From: Alteromonas gracilis
GTDB taxonomy: Bacteria > Pseudomonadota > Gammaproteobacteria > Enterobacterales > Alteromonadaceae
Direction: 5' to 3'
NCBI RefSeq assembly: GCF_002993325.1
Contig: NZ_PVNO01000031.1
Coordinates: 397,030-461,029 of the forward strand
Length of the DNA: 64,000 nt
Positions 1 through 9,077 of the stretch are shown here, piece after piece. A program made the translations under genes and the position numbers. The notes beneath the pieces are model-generated. The model did no database searches. It was given only the letters and a program-made list of their open reading frames with translations, and was not told the DNA's origin. Position 1 is the stretch's first letter. The number at the start of each line of letters is the position of its first letter.

Positions 1-39
1 CTATAGGGTTTAGCAATACGATTAAAGGGAGAGAACAAC

Positions 40-447
40 GTGGACGCAAAAGCACCCAAGGCACTACTTAAAGCACAAAAACTGGCGAATCTGCTAGATA
101 CGGCCGTAAAGCTTCCTCTTATTCCAATAAGAATAGGTTTGGATTCCATTATTGGCCTTATCCCTGGCGCGGGTGACGCGCTTATGCTGTTTGTATCGTT
201 GCGCATTGTTTGGCTAGGAAAATCTTTAGGTATGCCGAAAGCGCTTGTTGCGCAGATGGTTAAAAACTCGGCCATCGATTTTGGTTTAGGTTTTGTTCCA
301 TTCATCGGCGATATCGTTGACGTGTTTTACAAAGCGAATCAAAAAAATGTTCGCATTATGGAGCGCTGGTGGATAAGCGAAAATAAAGCGAACGTTGATG
401 CCGCTACCCAAGCTAAACTAGCGCAGTGGGAAAGTGAAAACCCATAG
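40..447 (+). CDS. DUF4112 family membrane protein
   Basis: Small protein of 135 aa whose composition and motifs match the DUF4112 family: 'PIRIGLDSIIGLIPGAGDAL' near residues 29-48 and 'GLGFVPFIGDIVDVFYKAN' near residues 83-101. The two hydrophobic glycine-rich segments may insert in the inner membrane. The biochemical role of the family is unknown. The start is a GTG preceded by a good purine-rich ribosome site (aaagggagag, about 25-34). No partner gene is close: 288 bases separate it from the next gene on the same strand. Family assignment is from motif recognition only. Confidence 0.8.
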   Translation: MDAKAPKALLKAQKLANLLDTAVKLPLIPIRIGLDSIIGLIPGAGDALMLFVSLRIVWLGKSLGMPKALVAQMVKNSAIDFGLGFVPFIGDIVDVFYKANQKNVRIMERWWISENKANVDAATQAKLAQWESENP

Positions 448-539
448 GTCACAGCGTGATCATTTAAAGTATCGGTCAAGCCATTAGTCCTTGGTTTGGC
501 TTTGCTAGTCATTTCTTAAAGCCTCACTACAAACCTGTT

Positions 540-571
540 TATCGCATAAACTTTTTACACTACATGCGATA
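540..571. repeat. 8-bp inverted repeat upstream of acetolactate synthase
   Basis: tatcgcat (540-547) and atgcgata (564-571) form a perfect inverted repeat with a 16-base spacer, about 165 bases before the synthase start. It could be an operator half-site pair or a weak hairpin. No regulator gene adjoins it. The rest of 448-735 shows no gene. Confidence 0.4.
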
Positions 572-735
572 AGCATGGGGCGGCCCTCATTCTCTTATTA
601 ATGAGTGAAATAGGGGGCAGAACATAACAATCGACTTACGTGTCATAAAAAAATATCAATCGTTTTTTATGCTGTTGCCGTAGGAATCAATCACAATCTA
701 TTAAAATATACCCTTCTACAAGGAGCGTGCAGCAC

Positions 736-2376
736 ATGAAAGCGTCCGATTTATTTGTGAAAGCGTTAGAAGCCGAAGGTGTGGAATACGTTTTTGGTAT
801 TCCCGGTGAAGAAAACCTCGATTTACTCGAGTCGTTGCGTGAGTCTTCGATTAAGTTGGTGCTAACTCGTCATGAGCAAGGAGCAGGCTTTATGGCCGCT
901 ACCTATGGACGACTTACAGGAAAAGTCGGAGTATGTTTATCAACCCTCGGGCCGGGGGCTACCAATTTAGTGACTCCAGCGGCTTATGCTCAGTTAGGTG
1001 CTATGCCTATGCTTATGATTACTGGACAAAAGCCCATTAAAACCAGTAAGCAAGGTCGTTTTCAAGTGATTGATATTGTCGACATGATGCGCCCAATTAC
1101 CAAGTTTACCAACCAAGTTGTAAGTGGTGACAGGATCCCTTCTACAGTAAGGGAGGCATTTCGACTCGCCTCTGAAGAGCGTCCGGGTGCAGTTCATATA
1201 GAACTTCCTGAGGATATAGCGGCAGAGCAAACGAGCGCACCGCTGTTAAAGCCTAGCGTAGCTCGTCGTCCTATTGCTGAATATAAAGCAATTTCTTCAG
1301 CTATTAGCATGATAGAAAACGCACAATCCCCTTTACTACTTATCGGCGCAGGTGCAAACCGTAAGCTAACAGCAAAAATGTTAAGGGAGTTCGTCGATAA
1401 AACCTGTATTCCCTTTGTTACTACGCAAATGGGCAAGGGCGTGCTAAACGAAAGCGATTCTCGATTTGCTGGGAATACGGCGCTGTCGGACGGAGACTTT
1501 GTTCACAGAGCGATAGAGCGTGCAGACCTCATTATTAATGTGGGCCATGATGTAGTAGAAAAACCACCGTTTTTTATGCACCACAACGACAAAAAAGTAA
1601 TTCATGTTAATTTTGATTCGGCAGCCGTAGACCCGGTGTACTTTCCTCAACTTGAAGTGGTTGGTGACATTGCCAATAGCATTTGGCAAATAAAAGAAGG
1701 AATTACCCCGCAAGACAGTTGGAAACTCGATTTCTATAAAGACGTGCATCAAGCCTATGTCGAACATCGCGCCGAAGCGGAAGATGACAACCGATTCCCT
1801 ATCTTACCCGAGCGTTTAGTGCGAGATATACGTAAGGTAATGCCAGACAACGGCATTGTTACGTTAGATAACGGCATCTACAAAATTTGGTTTGCCAGAA
1901 ACTACCCCGCTTACCACCCAAATACACTGCTTTTAGATAATGCACTAGCCTCAATGGGAGCAGGTTTGCCTTCCGCCATTGCCGCTAAACTCGTCAATCC
2001 AGATGCCCCTGTTTTAAGTGTCTGCGGTGACGGTGGCTTTATGATGAATAGCCAAGAGATTGAGACCGCTGTGAGGCTCAAGCTAGATCTTGTTGTGATC
2101 ATATTGCGTGACGATGCGTATGGGATGATTAAATGGAAACAAGCAAACATGCAGTTTGATGAGTTTGGTTTAGACTACGGCAACCCTAATTTTGTCAAAT
2201 ATGCGCAAAGTTATGGCGCGCAGGGCTGGCGGGTAGATGATACCGACGTACTCATTCACATGGTGGATAAGTGTTTGAACACAAAAGGTGTGCACATTAT
2301 CGATTGTCCCGTTGATTACAGCATGAATGACAAAACACTAAATCATACGATTAAAGAGCTAAGTGCTAAGCTTTAA
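736..2376 (+). CDS. alsS: Acetolactate synthase large subunit (catabolic AlsS/BudB-like)
   Basis: ThDP-dependent enzyme of 546 aa, predicted to condense two pyruvates to 2-acetolactate with loss of CO2 in the cytoplasm. Three domains are visible: an N-terminal PYR domain with the activating glutamate in 'RHEQGAGFMAA' (E47), a central domain, and a C-terminal PP domain with GDG at 431-433. The motif ends in 'RDDAYGMIKWKQ', resembling catabolic BudB/AlsS rather than anabolic IlvB. No regulatory small subunit (ilvN/ilvH) is adjacent. A GTG lies at 727, but the ribosome site aaggag (720-725) fits ATG 736 far better. An aldehyde dehydrogenase follows 31 bases later. Another 2-oxoacid-processing ThDP activity cannot be excluded. 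Confidence 0.85.
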   Translation: MKASDLFVKALEAEGVEYVFGIPGEENLDLLESLRESSIKLVLTRHEQGAGFMAATYGRLTGKVGVCLSTLGPGATNLVTPAAYAQLGAMPMLMITGQKPIKTSKQGRFQVIDIVDMMRPITKFTNQVVSGDRIPSTVREAFRLASEERPGAVHIELPEDIAAEQTSAPLLKPSVARRPIAEYKAISSAISMIENAQSPLLLIGAGANRKLTAKMLREFVDKTCIPFVTTQMGKGVLNESDSRFAGNTALSDGDFVHRAIERADLIINVGHDVVEKPPFFMHHNDKKVIHVNFDSAAVDPVYFPQLEVVGDIANSIWQIKEGITPQDSWKLDFYKDVHQAYVEHRAEAEDDNRFPILPERLVRDIRKVMPDNGIVTLDNGIYKIWFARNYPAYHPNTLLLDNALASMGAGLPSAIAAKLVNPDAPVLSVCGDGGFMMNSQEIETAVRLKLDLVVIILRDDAYGMIKWKQANMQFDEFGLDYGNPNFVKYAQSYGAQGWRVDDTDVLIHMVDKCLNTKGVHIIDCPVDYSMNDKTLNHTIKELSAKL

Positions 2377-2407
2377 GCCAACGCAACATAACGTTAAGGA
2401 GTCAACG

Positions 2408-3838
2408 ATGTTAAAGGAAAGCTACCCCTATTATCTGGCGAGTGAACCACATTATGCTAATACCGATCTGGATGTAACTAACAAATACACCCAAGAGGTA
2501 GCGACCAAGGTTGCGTTAGCAGATGCGGATGTTATCGACAAAGCTATTGCTGCTGCTGAAAAAGCCCAGCCTGCAATGGCGGCGATGGCACCTTATGAAA
2601 GACAAGCCGTATTAGAGCACTGCGTGAAGCGTTTTACTGAGCGCGCAGACGAACTGGCGCAAGCATTGTGCATTGAGGCAGGAAAGCCAATCAAAGATGC
2701 GAAAGGCGAAGTAAGTCGCCTTATCGATACGTTTAAAATTGCCGCTGAAGAGTCAGTGCGCATCAACGGCGAGACGGTCAATTTAGAAATATCAGCCCGC
2801 GCGAAGGGCTATCAGGGTATGACCAAAAAAGTACCTATTGGCCCATGTTCGTTTATATCGCCGTTTAATTTTCCGCTTAACCTTGCTGCCCACAAAGTAG
2901 CGCCAGCTATCGCTGCGGGCTGCACCTTTGTTCTTAAGCCAGCGTCGCGCACTCCTATTGGCGCACTTATTATTGGTGAAGTACTTGCGGAAACAGACTT
3001 GCCAAAAGGCGCATTCTCAATTCTGCCGTGTAGTCGTGATGGCGCTGATTTGTTCACTACAGACGAGCGACTAAAGCTGCTTAGCTTTACTGGTTCACCC
3101 GATGTGGGCTGGGCGCTTAAAGCAAAAGCTGGAAAGAAGCCTGTTGTGTTGGAACTTGGCGGTAACGCAGCGTGCGTGGTTGACGAAGATGCCGATATTG
3201 AAGACGCCATCGACCGCGTCATTGTGGGCGCCTATTATCAATCTGGCCAAAGCTGTATCAGTGTTCAGCGTCTGCTAGTGCACAGCAAAATATATGATGA
3301 ATTTAAATCTCGCTATGTAGAAAGAGTTAAAGCGCTTGTATCTGGCGATCCATCTGATGAAGATACGTTTATCGGCCCAATGATTTCTGAAGGGGAGGCT
3401 GAACGCCTCCATGGCTGGATTGAAGAGGCGAAAGACAAAGGAGCAACTATCCTGTGTGGTGGTACTCGAGACGGTGCCATGCTTCAAGCTACGGTGATGG
3501 AAAATGTACCGAAAGATTGCGATGCCAGTGCCGAAGAAGCGTTTGGTCCGCTATCCATCTTAGTGCCGTTCGATGACTATGACGAAGCACTTAACGAAGT
3601 TAATAATAGTCGTTATGGGCTCCAAGCCGGTGTATTTACCCGCGATATTTATAAAGCACACAAAGCATGGGACGTGCTAGAGGTTGGTGGCGTCGTGATT
3701 GGCGATGTGCCAAGCTGGCGCGTAGACAATATGCCATACGGCGGTGTGAAAGACTCAGGTCTTGGGCGTGAAGGAATTCGCTACGCCATTGAAGATATGT
3801 CTGAAACCCGACTTATGGTAATTCGAACACCACAATAA
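2408..3838 (+). CDS. NAD(P)-dependent aldehyde dehydrogenase
   Basis: ALDH-superfamily protein of 476 aa that should oxidise an aldehyde to its acid. The general-base glutamate is E249 in 'LELGGNAA' and the catalytic cysteine is C283 in 'GQSCIS', 34 residues later as is usual. The 'SPFNFPLNL' cofactor-pocket motif and the C-terminal 'PYGGVKDSGLGREG' are present. Start ATG 2408 is chosen over an upstream in-frame ATG (2363, inside the synthase) because taaggag sits just ahead of it. The short gap to the acetolactate synthase gene suggests one operon. Substrate is unknown; lactaldehyde, glyceraldehyde-3-phosphate (non-phosphorylating) or phosphonoacetaldehyde-type relatives are all possible. 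Confidence 0.9.
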   Translation: MLKESYPYYLASEPHYANTDLDVTNKYTQEVATKVALADADVIDKAIAAAEKAQPAMAAMAPYERQAVLEHCVKRFTERADELAQALCIEAGKPIKDAKGEVSRLIDTFKIAAEESVRINGETVNLEISARAKGYQGMTKKVPIGPCSFISPFNFPLNLAAHKVAPAIAAGCTFVLKPASRTPIGALIIGEVLAETDLPKGAFSILPCSRDGADLFTTDERLKLLSFTGSPDVGWALKAKAGKKPVVLELGGNAACVVDEDADIEDAIDRVIVGAYYQSGQSCISVQRLLVHSKIYDEFKSRYVERVKALVSGDPSDEDTFIGPMISEGEAERLHGWIEEAKDKGATILCGGTRDGAMLQATVMENVPKDCDASAEEAFGPLSILVPFDDYDEALNEVNNSRYGLQAGVFTRDIYKAHKAWDVLEVGGVVIGDVPSWRVDNMPYGGVKDSGLGREGIRYAIEDMSETRLMVIRTPQ

Positions 3839-3892
3839 TTAGGCGAGTTTTAAACTAAGTAAACATTAACTGACGTTAAACTACTAACGCAG

Positions 3893-3930
3893 TAAAAAAG
3901 GGCATGTTATACGACATGCCCATTTCATTA
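3893..3930. terminator. Bidirectional terminator between ALDH and DUF2237 genes
   Basis: gggcatgt (3900-3907) and acatgccc (3914-3921) form an 8-bp stem with a 6-base loop. A run of A precedes it, giving a T-run on the minus strand, and atttcatt follows on the plus strand. It lies between convergent genes and suits both directions, better for the minus strand. Confidence 0.7.
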
Positions 3931-4014
3931 CTTCAATTCACTGACTAGAAAGATGTAGATTGTAAATTATACCGTTTAGCTCATTGCACGTTTCCCAAAG
4001 GTGCAGATAAATGC

Positions 4015-4374
4015 CTAATCGGCTGCATATTCTTCCAATAGTGACAGCGGGATAATATCCAGCGCTTTTTCATGCGTCGCTTCAAGACGAACTTTAGGTG
4101 CCACTCCAGCTTCATAAGCTTGTAACCATCGAGCCGCGCACAAACACCATCTGTCTCCAGCAAGCAGACCGGGAAATGTCATGCTAGGCCAAGGAGTAAT
4201 AAGATCGTTTCCTTGTCGTAATGAAAACTGAAGAAATTCATCGGTTACTATGGCGCAAACGCTGTGGTTGCCCAAATCTGCATCTGGGACATAACAAAAC
4301 CCTTCTCTAGTAAAACCCGCATTCCCGCAACACAGCTGCAGTGGACGACCATAAACATTTTTTGCGTTCGCCAA
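4015..4374 (-). CDS. DUF2237 family protein
   Basis: Soluble protein of 119 aa. It carries the hallmark DUF2237 motifs 'VCAIVTDEFLQFS', 'GNDLITPWPSMTFPGLLAGD', 'RWCLCAARW' and 'LEATHEKALD'. Five cysteines are spread along it, four of them in the conserved blocks. The family has no established function. The start is a TTG preceded by gagagg on the minus strand. It is convergent with the aldehyde dehydrogenase gene and shares its terminator, and is divergent from the UbiG-like gene. Confidence 0.85.
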   Translation of the reverse strand: MANAKNVYGRPLQLCCGNAGFTREGFCYVPDADLGNHSVCAIVTDEFLQFSLRQGNDLITPWPSMTFPGLLAGDRWCLCAARWLQAYEAGVAPKVRLEATHEKALDIIPLSLLEEYAAD

Positions 4375-4541
4375 AATCAGAACCCTCTCTTACAACGTAT
4401 CTTTATATTGATGTCGCTTTGTCAAAACATAAGAATGTAAATCGCGTCAGGCCTATAACCCTATTCTGCTCACCTTATGACCCTGAGTATAGAGAGTCAA
4501 ATGTGAAGCAATAGTCTAATTACGTCTAAAGGTAAAAAATC

Positions 4542-5294
4542 GTGCTCGATAAAAGCAAAAAAACAGGTGGAAGTAATTTCTCTGAGGATGAAATCGCGCG
4601 CTTTGATGCGCTCGCCGAATCATGGTGGGATCCGAAAGGGAAATATAAAACTGCTTTAGATTTTAATAGAGCGAGATTAGATGTCATTAAAGCGCAGATA
4701 GAAAATCATTTCGGGAAGGGTAAATTACCCCCAGACTATTCAACTCTGTCAATGATTGATATTGGCAGTGGTGGTGGCCTTATCAGTGAGCCACTAGCAA
4801 AATTGGGCGCTCATGTAACAGGCATAGACGCAAGCGCGGTCAGCGTTGAAGTTGCCAAGCGGCATGCCGAAAAAAGCGGTGTGGATGTTAATTATAGACA
4901 TATGCTCTCCAGTGAGGTTGTGGGCGAAGGACTTCAATATGATGTCGTAATTAATGCTGAAGTGGTCGAGCATGTACCCGATCAACGGCAACTTATAAAG
5001 GAATGTGCGAGTTTAGTGAAACCCGGCGGACTTCTTATTTTAGCCACATTAAACAGAACGTTTAAAAGCTATATCATTGCAATTGTTGGCGCTGAATACG
5101 TTATGCGGTATTTGCCCATTGGTACTCACGATTGGAGAAAATTCGTGAAACCTAGAGAGTTACAACAGTGGGTCGGGGGTGCGTTTTCCTTAAAACATCA
5201 AGTAGGAATGAAATTAAACCCGTTAAAGGGTGAATGGTTAACGACATCAAGCCTTGCCGTGAACTTTATTCAAACCTATTCCAGAGATGAATAG
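4542..5294 (+). CDS. ubiG: UbiG-like 3-demethylubiquinone O-methyltransferase, alpha-proteobacterial type
   Basis: SAM-dependent methyltransferase of 250 aa expected to carry out an O-methylation in ubiquinone synthesis. The SAM loop reads 'IDIGSGGGLISEP' (GSGGG at 75-79), followed by 'EVVEHV', 'LVKPGGLLILATLNRT' and 'IVGAEYVMRYLPIGTHDWRK'. The 'EVVEHV', 'ATLNRT' and 'THDWRK' forms are typical of alpha-proteobacterial UbiG; the enterobacterial protein has 'EMLEHV' and 'THDVKK'. The usual cysteine of the SAM loop (GCGGG) is serine here. GTG start with aaaggt upstream. It stands alone between unrelated genes. It may be a transferred paralogue, with the organism's own ubiG elsewhere; that is inference. 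Confidence 0.8.
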   Translation: MLDKSKKTGGSNFSEDEIARFDALAESWWDPKGKYKTALDFNRARLDVIKAQIENHFGKGKLPPDYSTLSMIDIGSGGGLISEPLAKLGAHVTGIDASAVSVEVAKRHAEKSGVDVNYRHMLSSEVVGEGLQYDVVINAEVVEHVPDQRQLIKECASLVKPGGLLILATLNRTFKSYIIAIVGAEYVMRYLPIGTHDWRKFVKPRELQQWVGGAFSLKHQVGMKLNPLKGEWLTTSSLAVNFIQTYSRDE

Positions 5295-5544
5295 CTGGCC
5301 ATAAATTATGCTTATGCTCTGTATGAAAGCTGAAAATGGTATTGTGAAGCATACCTAATGGCTAGTGCTAGCTAACTGAATTAGCAGGCTATTGTCTAGA
5401 CGGGATGGCTAGAAATGACGTTTATTTGCGGGAGCGCTTTATTAAAACTTGTTAGTAAAGCTTGATCTTTACATTGTGTTTACATAATTATAACAAAGGT
5501 CTGACCACAGACCAGGTATTTACCATAATTATGGGGCACACACT

Positions 5545-6549
5545 ATGACACGAAGCAATTACACACGAATAACCCAAACACGAACCAACCACATACGACT
5601 AAATCAAACGAGAAAAAGCACCTTCGCGGCTATATTGACGTTGCTCTGCTTATTTGTAGGCTTTTCTGGACAGGCGCATTCAAGCACATACGCAAAAACT
5701 AAACACCCAATTGTACTTGTTCACGGATTATTTGGCTTTGAAGATATTTTATTTGTCGATTATTTCTATAAGGTTCCGCATAAACTCAGCCGAAACGGCG
5801 CTGTGGTTTACATTGCCGAAGTCTCACCAGCTAATTCTACGGAAGTGCGCGGCGAACAGTTGTTAGAATACATCGACGAAGTCTTAGCATTGTCTGGTGC
5901 TGACAAAGTAAATCTTATTGGTCATAGCCATGGGGGACCAACAGCGCGTTACGCTGCCAGTGTCGCGCCTGAAAAAGTCGCCTCGGTAAGTTCGGTAGCA
6001 GGTGTGAACTGGGGAAGTAAAGTAGCCGACCAATTGCGAGATGCCTTTTCAGAGGGCTCTGTTGGTGAAGGTGCGACTGGGCTTGTCGTTGATGCATTTG
6101 CCAATATTATCGAAATTGCTTCGGGCTCAGACCCAAGAGACAAGCCTACCGATTCAATTGCCGCCCTTAATTCACTCTCAACTGCTGGTTCAGTGGCCTT
6201 TAACCAGCAATACCCAGAAGGGATGCCAACGGCATATTGTCGTAACGATGGCAAAATGCTCGCTGAAAACGGTGTTTATTATTTTTCGTGGAGCGGCGGA
6301 AAAACGTACACTAATGCGCTAGATGTTGTAGATCCATTTTTAGCGATAACTGGCACTGCGTTTAAAGAACCAAACGATGGGTTGGTCTCAACCTGCAGTT
6401 CACATTTAGGTAAAGTGCTCAAAGATAACTACAAGATGAATCATCTTGATGAGGTCAATCAGAGCTTTGGCATCACACATTGGTTTGAAACCAATCCCGT
6501 TGATGTTTTTGTTCGCCAAGCAAACCGTCTCAAAGGCCTAGGCCTTTAA
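5545..6549 (+). CDS. lip: Secreted triacylglycerol lipase (family I)
   Basis: Alpha/beta hydrolase of 334 aa that should hydrolyse acylglycerols outside the cell. 'HPIVLVHGLFGF' is the oxyanion-hole segment, and 'GHSHGG' carries nucleophile S128. An aspartate ('DALDVVDPF' or 'NDGLV' region) and the histidine in 'KMNHLDEVNQ' complete a family I triad. The hydrophobic signal core is residues 27-42, behind an unusually long 26-residue N-region rich in T, R and N, encoded by A/C-rich near-repetitive DNA. Two cysteines (in 'YCRND' and 'STCSSH') could form the family disulfide. The foldase gene follows after 13 bases, the classical lip-lif arrangement, so secretion by the Sec and type II systems is likely. 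Confidence 0.9.
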   Translation: MTRSNYTRITQTRTNHIRLNQTRKSTFAAILTLLCLFVGFSGQAHSSTYAKTKHPIVLVHGLFGFEDILFVDYFYKVPHKLSRNGAVVYIAEVSPANSTEVRGEQLLEYIDEVLALSGADKVNLIGHSHGGPTARYAASVAPEKVASVSSVAGVNWGSKVADQLRDAFSEGSVGEGATGLVVDAFANIIEIASGSDPRDKPTDSIAALNSLSTAGSVAFNQQYPEGMPTAYCRNDGKMLAENGVYYFSWSGGKTYTNALDVVDPFLAITGTAFKEPNDGLVSTCSSHLGKVLKDNYKMNHLDEVNQSFGITHWFETNPVDVFVRQANRLKGLGL

Positions 6550-6562
6550 TGAGGTATATTCC

Positions 6563-7546
6563 TTGAATTGGCGTTTTATCACCGCAGGAGGGCTGAGTGC
6601 TCTCCTTATCATTGGCGTTTTCTACCATATCAACTCAGACTTTATCGTGTCAGAAGCGGGCGCGACTTTGCCGAATGCAGAAGATAACCTGAAAGGTGAA
6701 AGCGAGTTCGACAAAGAAAGGGCGAGCCAACAAGATGATGCAGGCGTTCACGCGACAAACTATATTTCTGAATATAAGACTGATTCAACTGATACTAGCC
6801 TTGAAGTCTTCATCTTAGATTACACAACAAAAGACATCTTCGACCGCTATATATTCGAGCGAACCTCCGAACTCCCCCACGTGGTTAAACTAGACTATTC
6901 GAACCATACTAAAACGAAATACACAGAAGAATCTGCCCGTACAGCAGCAGATTTATTTTCTCGCTACGTTGATTATAAGGTGGCGCTATCGTCTGTGGAA
7001 TTAGAGGTAGACCTGTCCGCACACAGTTTACGAGATGTAACCTTTAAGTTAGATGAGCGAGAAAACATACGGCGTAGGTATTTTACCGACAACGAATATC
7101 ACTACTTATTCAGTCAAGAGGCACAAGTCGACGAAGCGGCATTAGCAAGATTGAGCATTGCTCAGGAAGACACGCTTTCAAAAGAAGAGAGAAAAGCGCT
7201 TATAGTAGACGCCCTGAAGGCGGGTAATCCCGCTGAGCGCGACGCCTTTCAACCTACATTGAATATGCACCGCATCAATGAAATTAAAAACACTTACAGC
7301 AATATAAACGATCGCTTCAATGCTGTGGCTGCTGAATTTGGAACACAGGTCGCCCAGCGCTTTGCTAAAACGTGGGAAGAGCGAGCTCAGTGGCAGGCAA
7401 AGGTAGAAGCATACACACGTTTTAGAGATGGGTTGATGGAGCAGGGGCTTTCACCTGAGACGATGAGTGAGTCGCTGGCGGAATACAAAAGGAAACATTT
7501 CACTGCGAACGAGATTAAACGTCTTAAGGTGCTTACAGCGCGATGA
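6563..7546 (+). CDS. lifO: Lipase-specific foldase (Lif/LipB)
   Basis: Membrane-anchored steric chaperone of 327 aa, expected to fold the preceding lipase in the periplasm before export. An N-terminal transmembrane anchor spans about residues 4-22, followed by a variable charged stretch and then a helical charged region typical of Lif. The conserved Lif motif (RxxFDYxLSAxGE) is recognisable only in degenerate form as 'DIFDRYIFERTSE'. The start is TTG with gagg eight bases upstream. Its position 13 bases behind the lipase supports the call more strongly than the sequence alone. Confidence 0.8.
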   Translation: MNWRFITAGGLSALLIIGVFYHINSDFIVSEAGATLPNAEDNLKGESEFDKERASQQDDAGVHATNYISEYKTDSTDTSLEVFILDYTTKDIFDRYIFERTSELPHVVKLDYSNHTKTKYTEESARTAADLFSRYVDYKVALSSVELEVDLSAHSLRDVTFKLDERENIRRRYFTDNEYHYLFSQEAQVDEAALARLSIAQEDTLSKEERKALIVDALKAGNPAERDAFQPTLNMHRINEIKNTYSNINDRFNAVAAEFGTQVAQRFAKTWEERAQWQAKVEAYTRFRDGLMEQGLSPETMSESLAEYKRKHFTANEIKRLKVLTAR

Positions 7547-7754
7547 CAAGGCAAGCAGATACAAAGGCACAGTGAGCGAGCAATGATATGGTAAGACCAT
7601 AAAAACGCTGAATAGTGTCACCGCTATACGAAGTGATTTGAAAGCGTGCAATACTCTTACTAATCTAGATTTTGTTTATTAACTTACACCGTTAATTTCA
7701 ACGTTATTTCTACCGAAATTTCCATTGTTGTTTCGCGAGGCTAGTCATACCACT

Positions 7755-8363
7755 ATGAAAATCTATGAAACGAAGACCGCTCCTAATCCACGCCGAGTAC
7801 GTATGTTCTTAGCCGAAAAAGGCATTGATGTTGATTATGTTCAAGTCGACATTCAGAAAGGAGAAAATTTAAGTGCAGAAATGCGGACCAAAAACCCGCT
7901 GGGTAAAATTCCTATTCTAGAGCTCGATGACGGCACGTGTATTGCTGAAACCGATGCCATTTGTACTTACTTTGAAGCGCTTCAGCCAGAGCCGCCGTTA
8001 ATGGGAACAACGCCCGTTGAAAAAGCCACGATATCAATGTGGCAGCGGCAGGTAGAGCTTGCGTTTATGATGCAAATTGGTATGTGCTTCCAACATACTA
8101 CAGGTTATTTCAAAGACCGCATGACGCCGGTACCAGAGTATGGCAAAGAGGCGGGTATAAATGCGTCTAAATATCTCAATATTTTAGAGCGCCGACTTGG
8201 TGTAAAAGAATACATAGCGGGAGATGCTTTTTCTATTGCCGATATAACGGCGTTATGTGCTATGGATTTTGCCCGAGTTGTAAAAATACGCATGAGCGAA
8301 GAGCATGTTAATTTAGCTCGCTGGTACGACGCGGTGAGCAGCAGAGCGAGTGCAAAAGCCTAA
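7755..8363 (+). CDS. Glutathione S-transferase family protein
   Basis: GST-fold protein of 202 aa. The N-terminal thioredoxin-like domain carries '[14 protein letters not shown]' (cis-proline) and '[12 protein letters not shown]' (glutathione gamma-glutamyl site), and the C-terminal half is helical, including '[15 protein letters not shown]' with the folding motif. ATG 7755 gives the family N-terminus '[19 protein letters not shown]'; an in-frame TTG at 7725 would add ten residues unlike the family. It is likely cytosolic and involved in conjugation or peroxide detoxification. Substrate is unknown. It overlaps the next GST gene by one base (TAATG), so the two should be translated together. 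Confidence 0.88.
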   Translation: MKIYETKTAPNPRRVRMFLAEKGIDVDYVQVDIQKGENLSAEMRTKNPLGKIPILELDDGTCIAETDAICTYFEALQPEPPLMGTTPVEKATISMWQRQVELAFMMQIGMCFQHTTGYFKDRMTPVPEYGKEAGINASKYLNILERRLGVKEYIAGDAFSIADITALCAMDFARVVKIRMSEEHVNLARWYDAVSSRASAKA

Positions 8364-9022
8364 TGATAGATTTATATACTGCGGCAACGCCCAATGGCTG
8401 GAAAGCGTCGGTGGCGTTAGAAGAGATGGGTCTTGAATACACTGCTCATGCGGTTAATTTAATGAAAGGCGAGCAGAAAACCCCTGAGTTTTTAGCCATG
8501 AACCCGAATGGACGTATACCCGTTATCGTAGATAGAGAAGCCGGTGGCCACGTTGTTTTCGAGTCTGGCGCCATTATGATTTATCTCGCTGAAAAGACAG
8601 GGATGTTCTTGCCGCGTGATGCTAAGGGTAAAAGCCAGGTTATACAGTGGCTAATGTTTCAGATGGGTGGAATTGGCCCTATGATGGGGCAGGCGAACGT
8701 ATTTCATCGGTACTTAGAAGAAAAAATCCCTGTTGCTATCGAGCGATACCAAAACGAAGTTCGACGATTGTTCACCGTGCTTGATGGCAGGCTAGAGGAT
8801 CGTGAATACTTAGTAGACAACTACAGTATTGCTGACATGGCTAACTGGTGCTGGGTGCGCACTTACGAATGGTCAGGTGTTAGCATTGAAGGCTTGGATA
8901 ATCTCATTCGCTGGAAGAACAGCATTGAAGCAAGGCCAGCAGCGCGACGTGGCGTAGAAGTGCCTAATAAGATAGATAAAGAGGCGCTGCTTAAAGGGGC
9001 TAAAAACGTCGTGACTAGGTAG
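8363..9022 (+). CDS. Nu-class-like glutathione S-transferase / disulfide-bond oxidoreductase
   Basis: 219-aa GST-fold protein resembling YfcG/YghU-type enzymes: '[21 protein letters not shown]' lies at the N-terminus, with '[11 protein letters not shown]' and '[16 protein letters not shown]' in the thioredoxin-like domain. The threonine/asparagine-rich 'TPNG' site, in place of a Tyr or Cys, fits the Nu class that works on disulfides and peroxides. '[12 protein letters not shown]' is the C-terminal domain motif. The start codon overlaps the stop of the upstream GST (TAATG). The two proteins differ clearly in sequence, so they are an operon pair rather than a recent duplication. Confidence 0.85.
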   Translation: MIDLYTAATPNGWKASVALEEMGLEYTAHAVNLMKGEQKTPEFLAMNPNGRIPVIVDREAGGHVVFESGAIMIYLAEKTGMFLPRDAKGKSQVIQWLMFQMGGIGPMMGQANVFHRYLEEKIPVAIERYQNEVRRLFTVLDGRLEDREYLVDNYSIADMANWCWVRTYEWSGVSIEGLDNLIRWKNSIEARPAARRGVEVPNKIDKEALLKGAKNVVTR

Positions 9023-9077
9023 GCTCTCTCGCTCCTGCTTATTTGAAGAGACTAATCATACTGCGGTTTTAGCGCGT

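Noticed and set aside
2812..3222. Open frame of 136 codons antisense to the aldehyde dehydrogenase gene
   Set aside because: Opposite a well-supported gene with all catalytic motifs; no recognisable domain.
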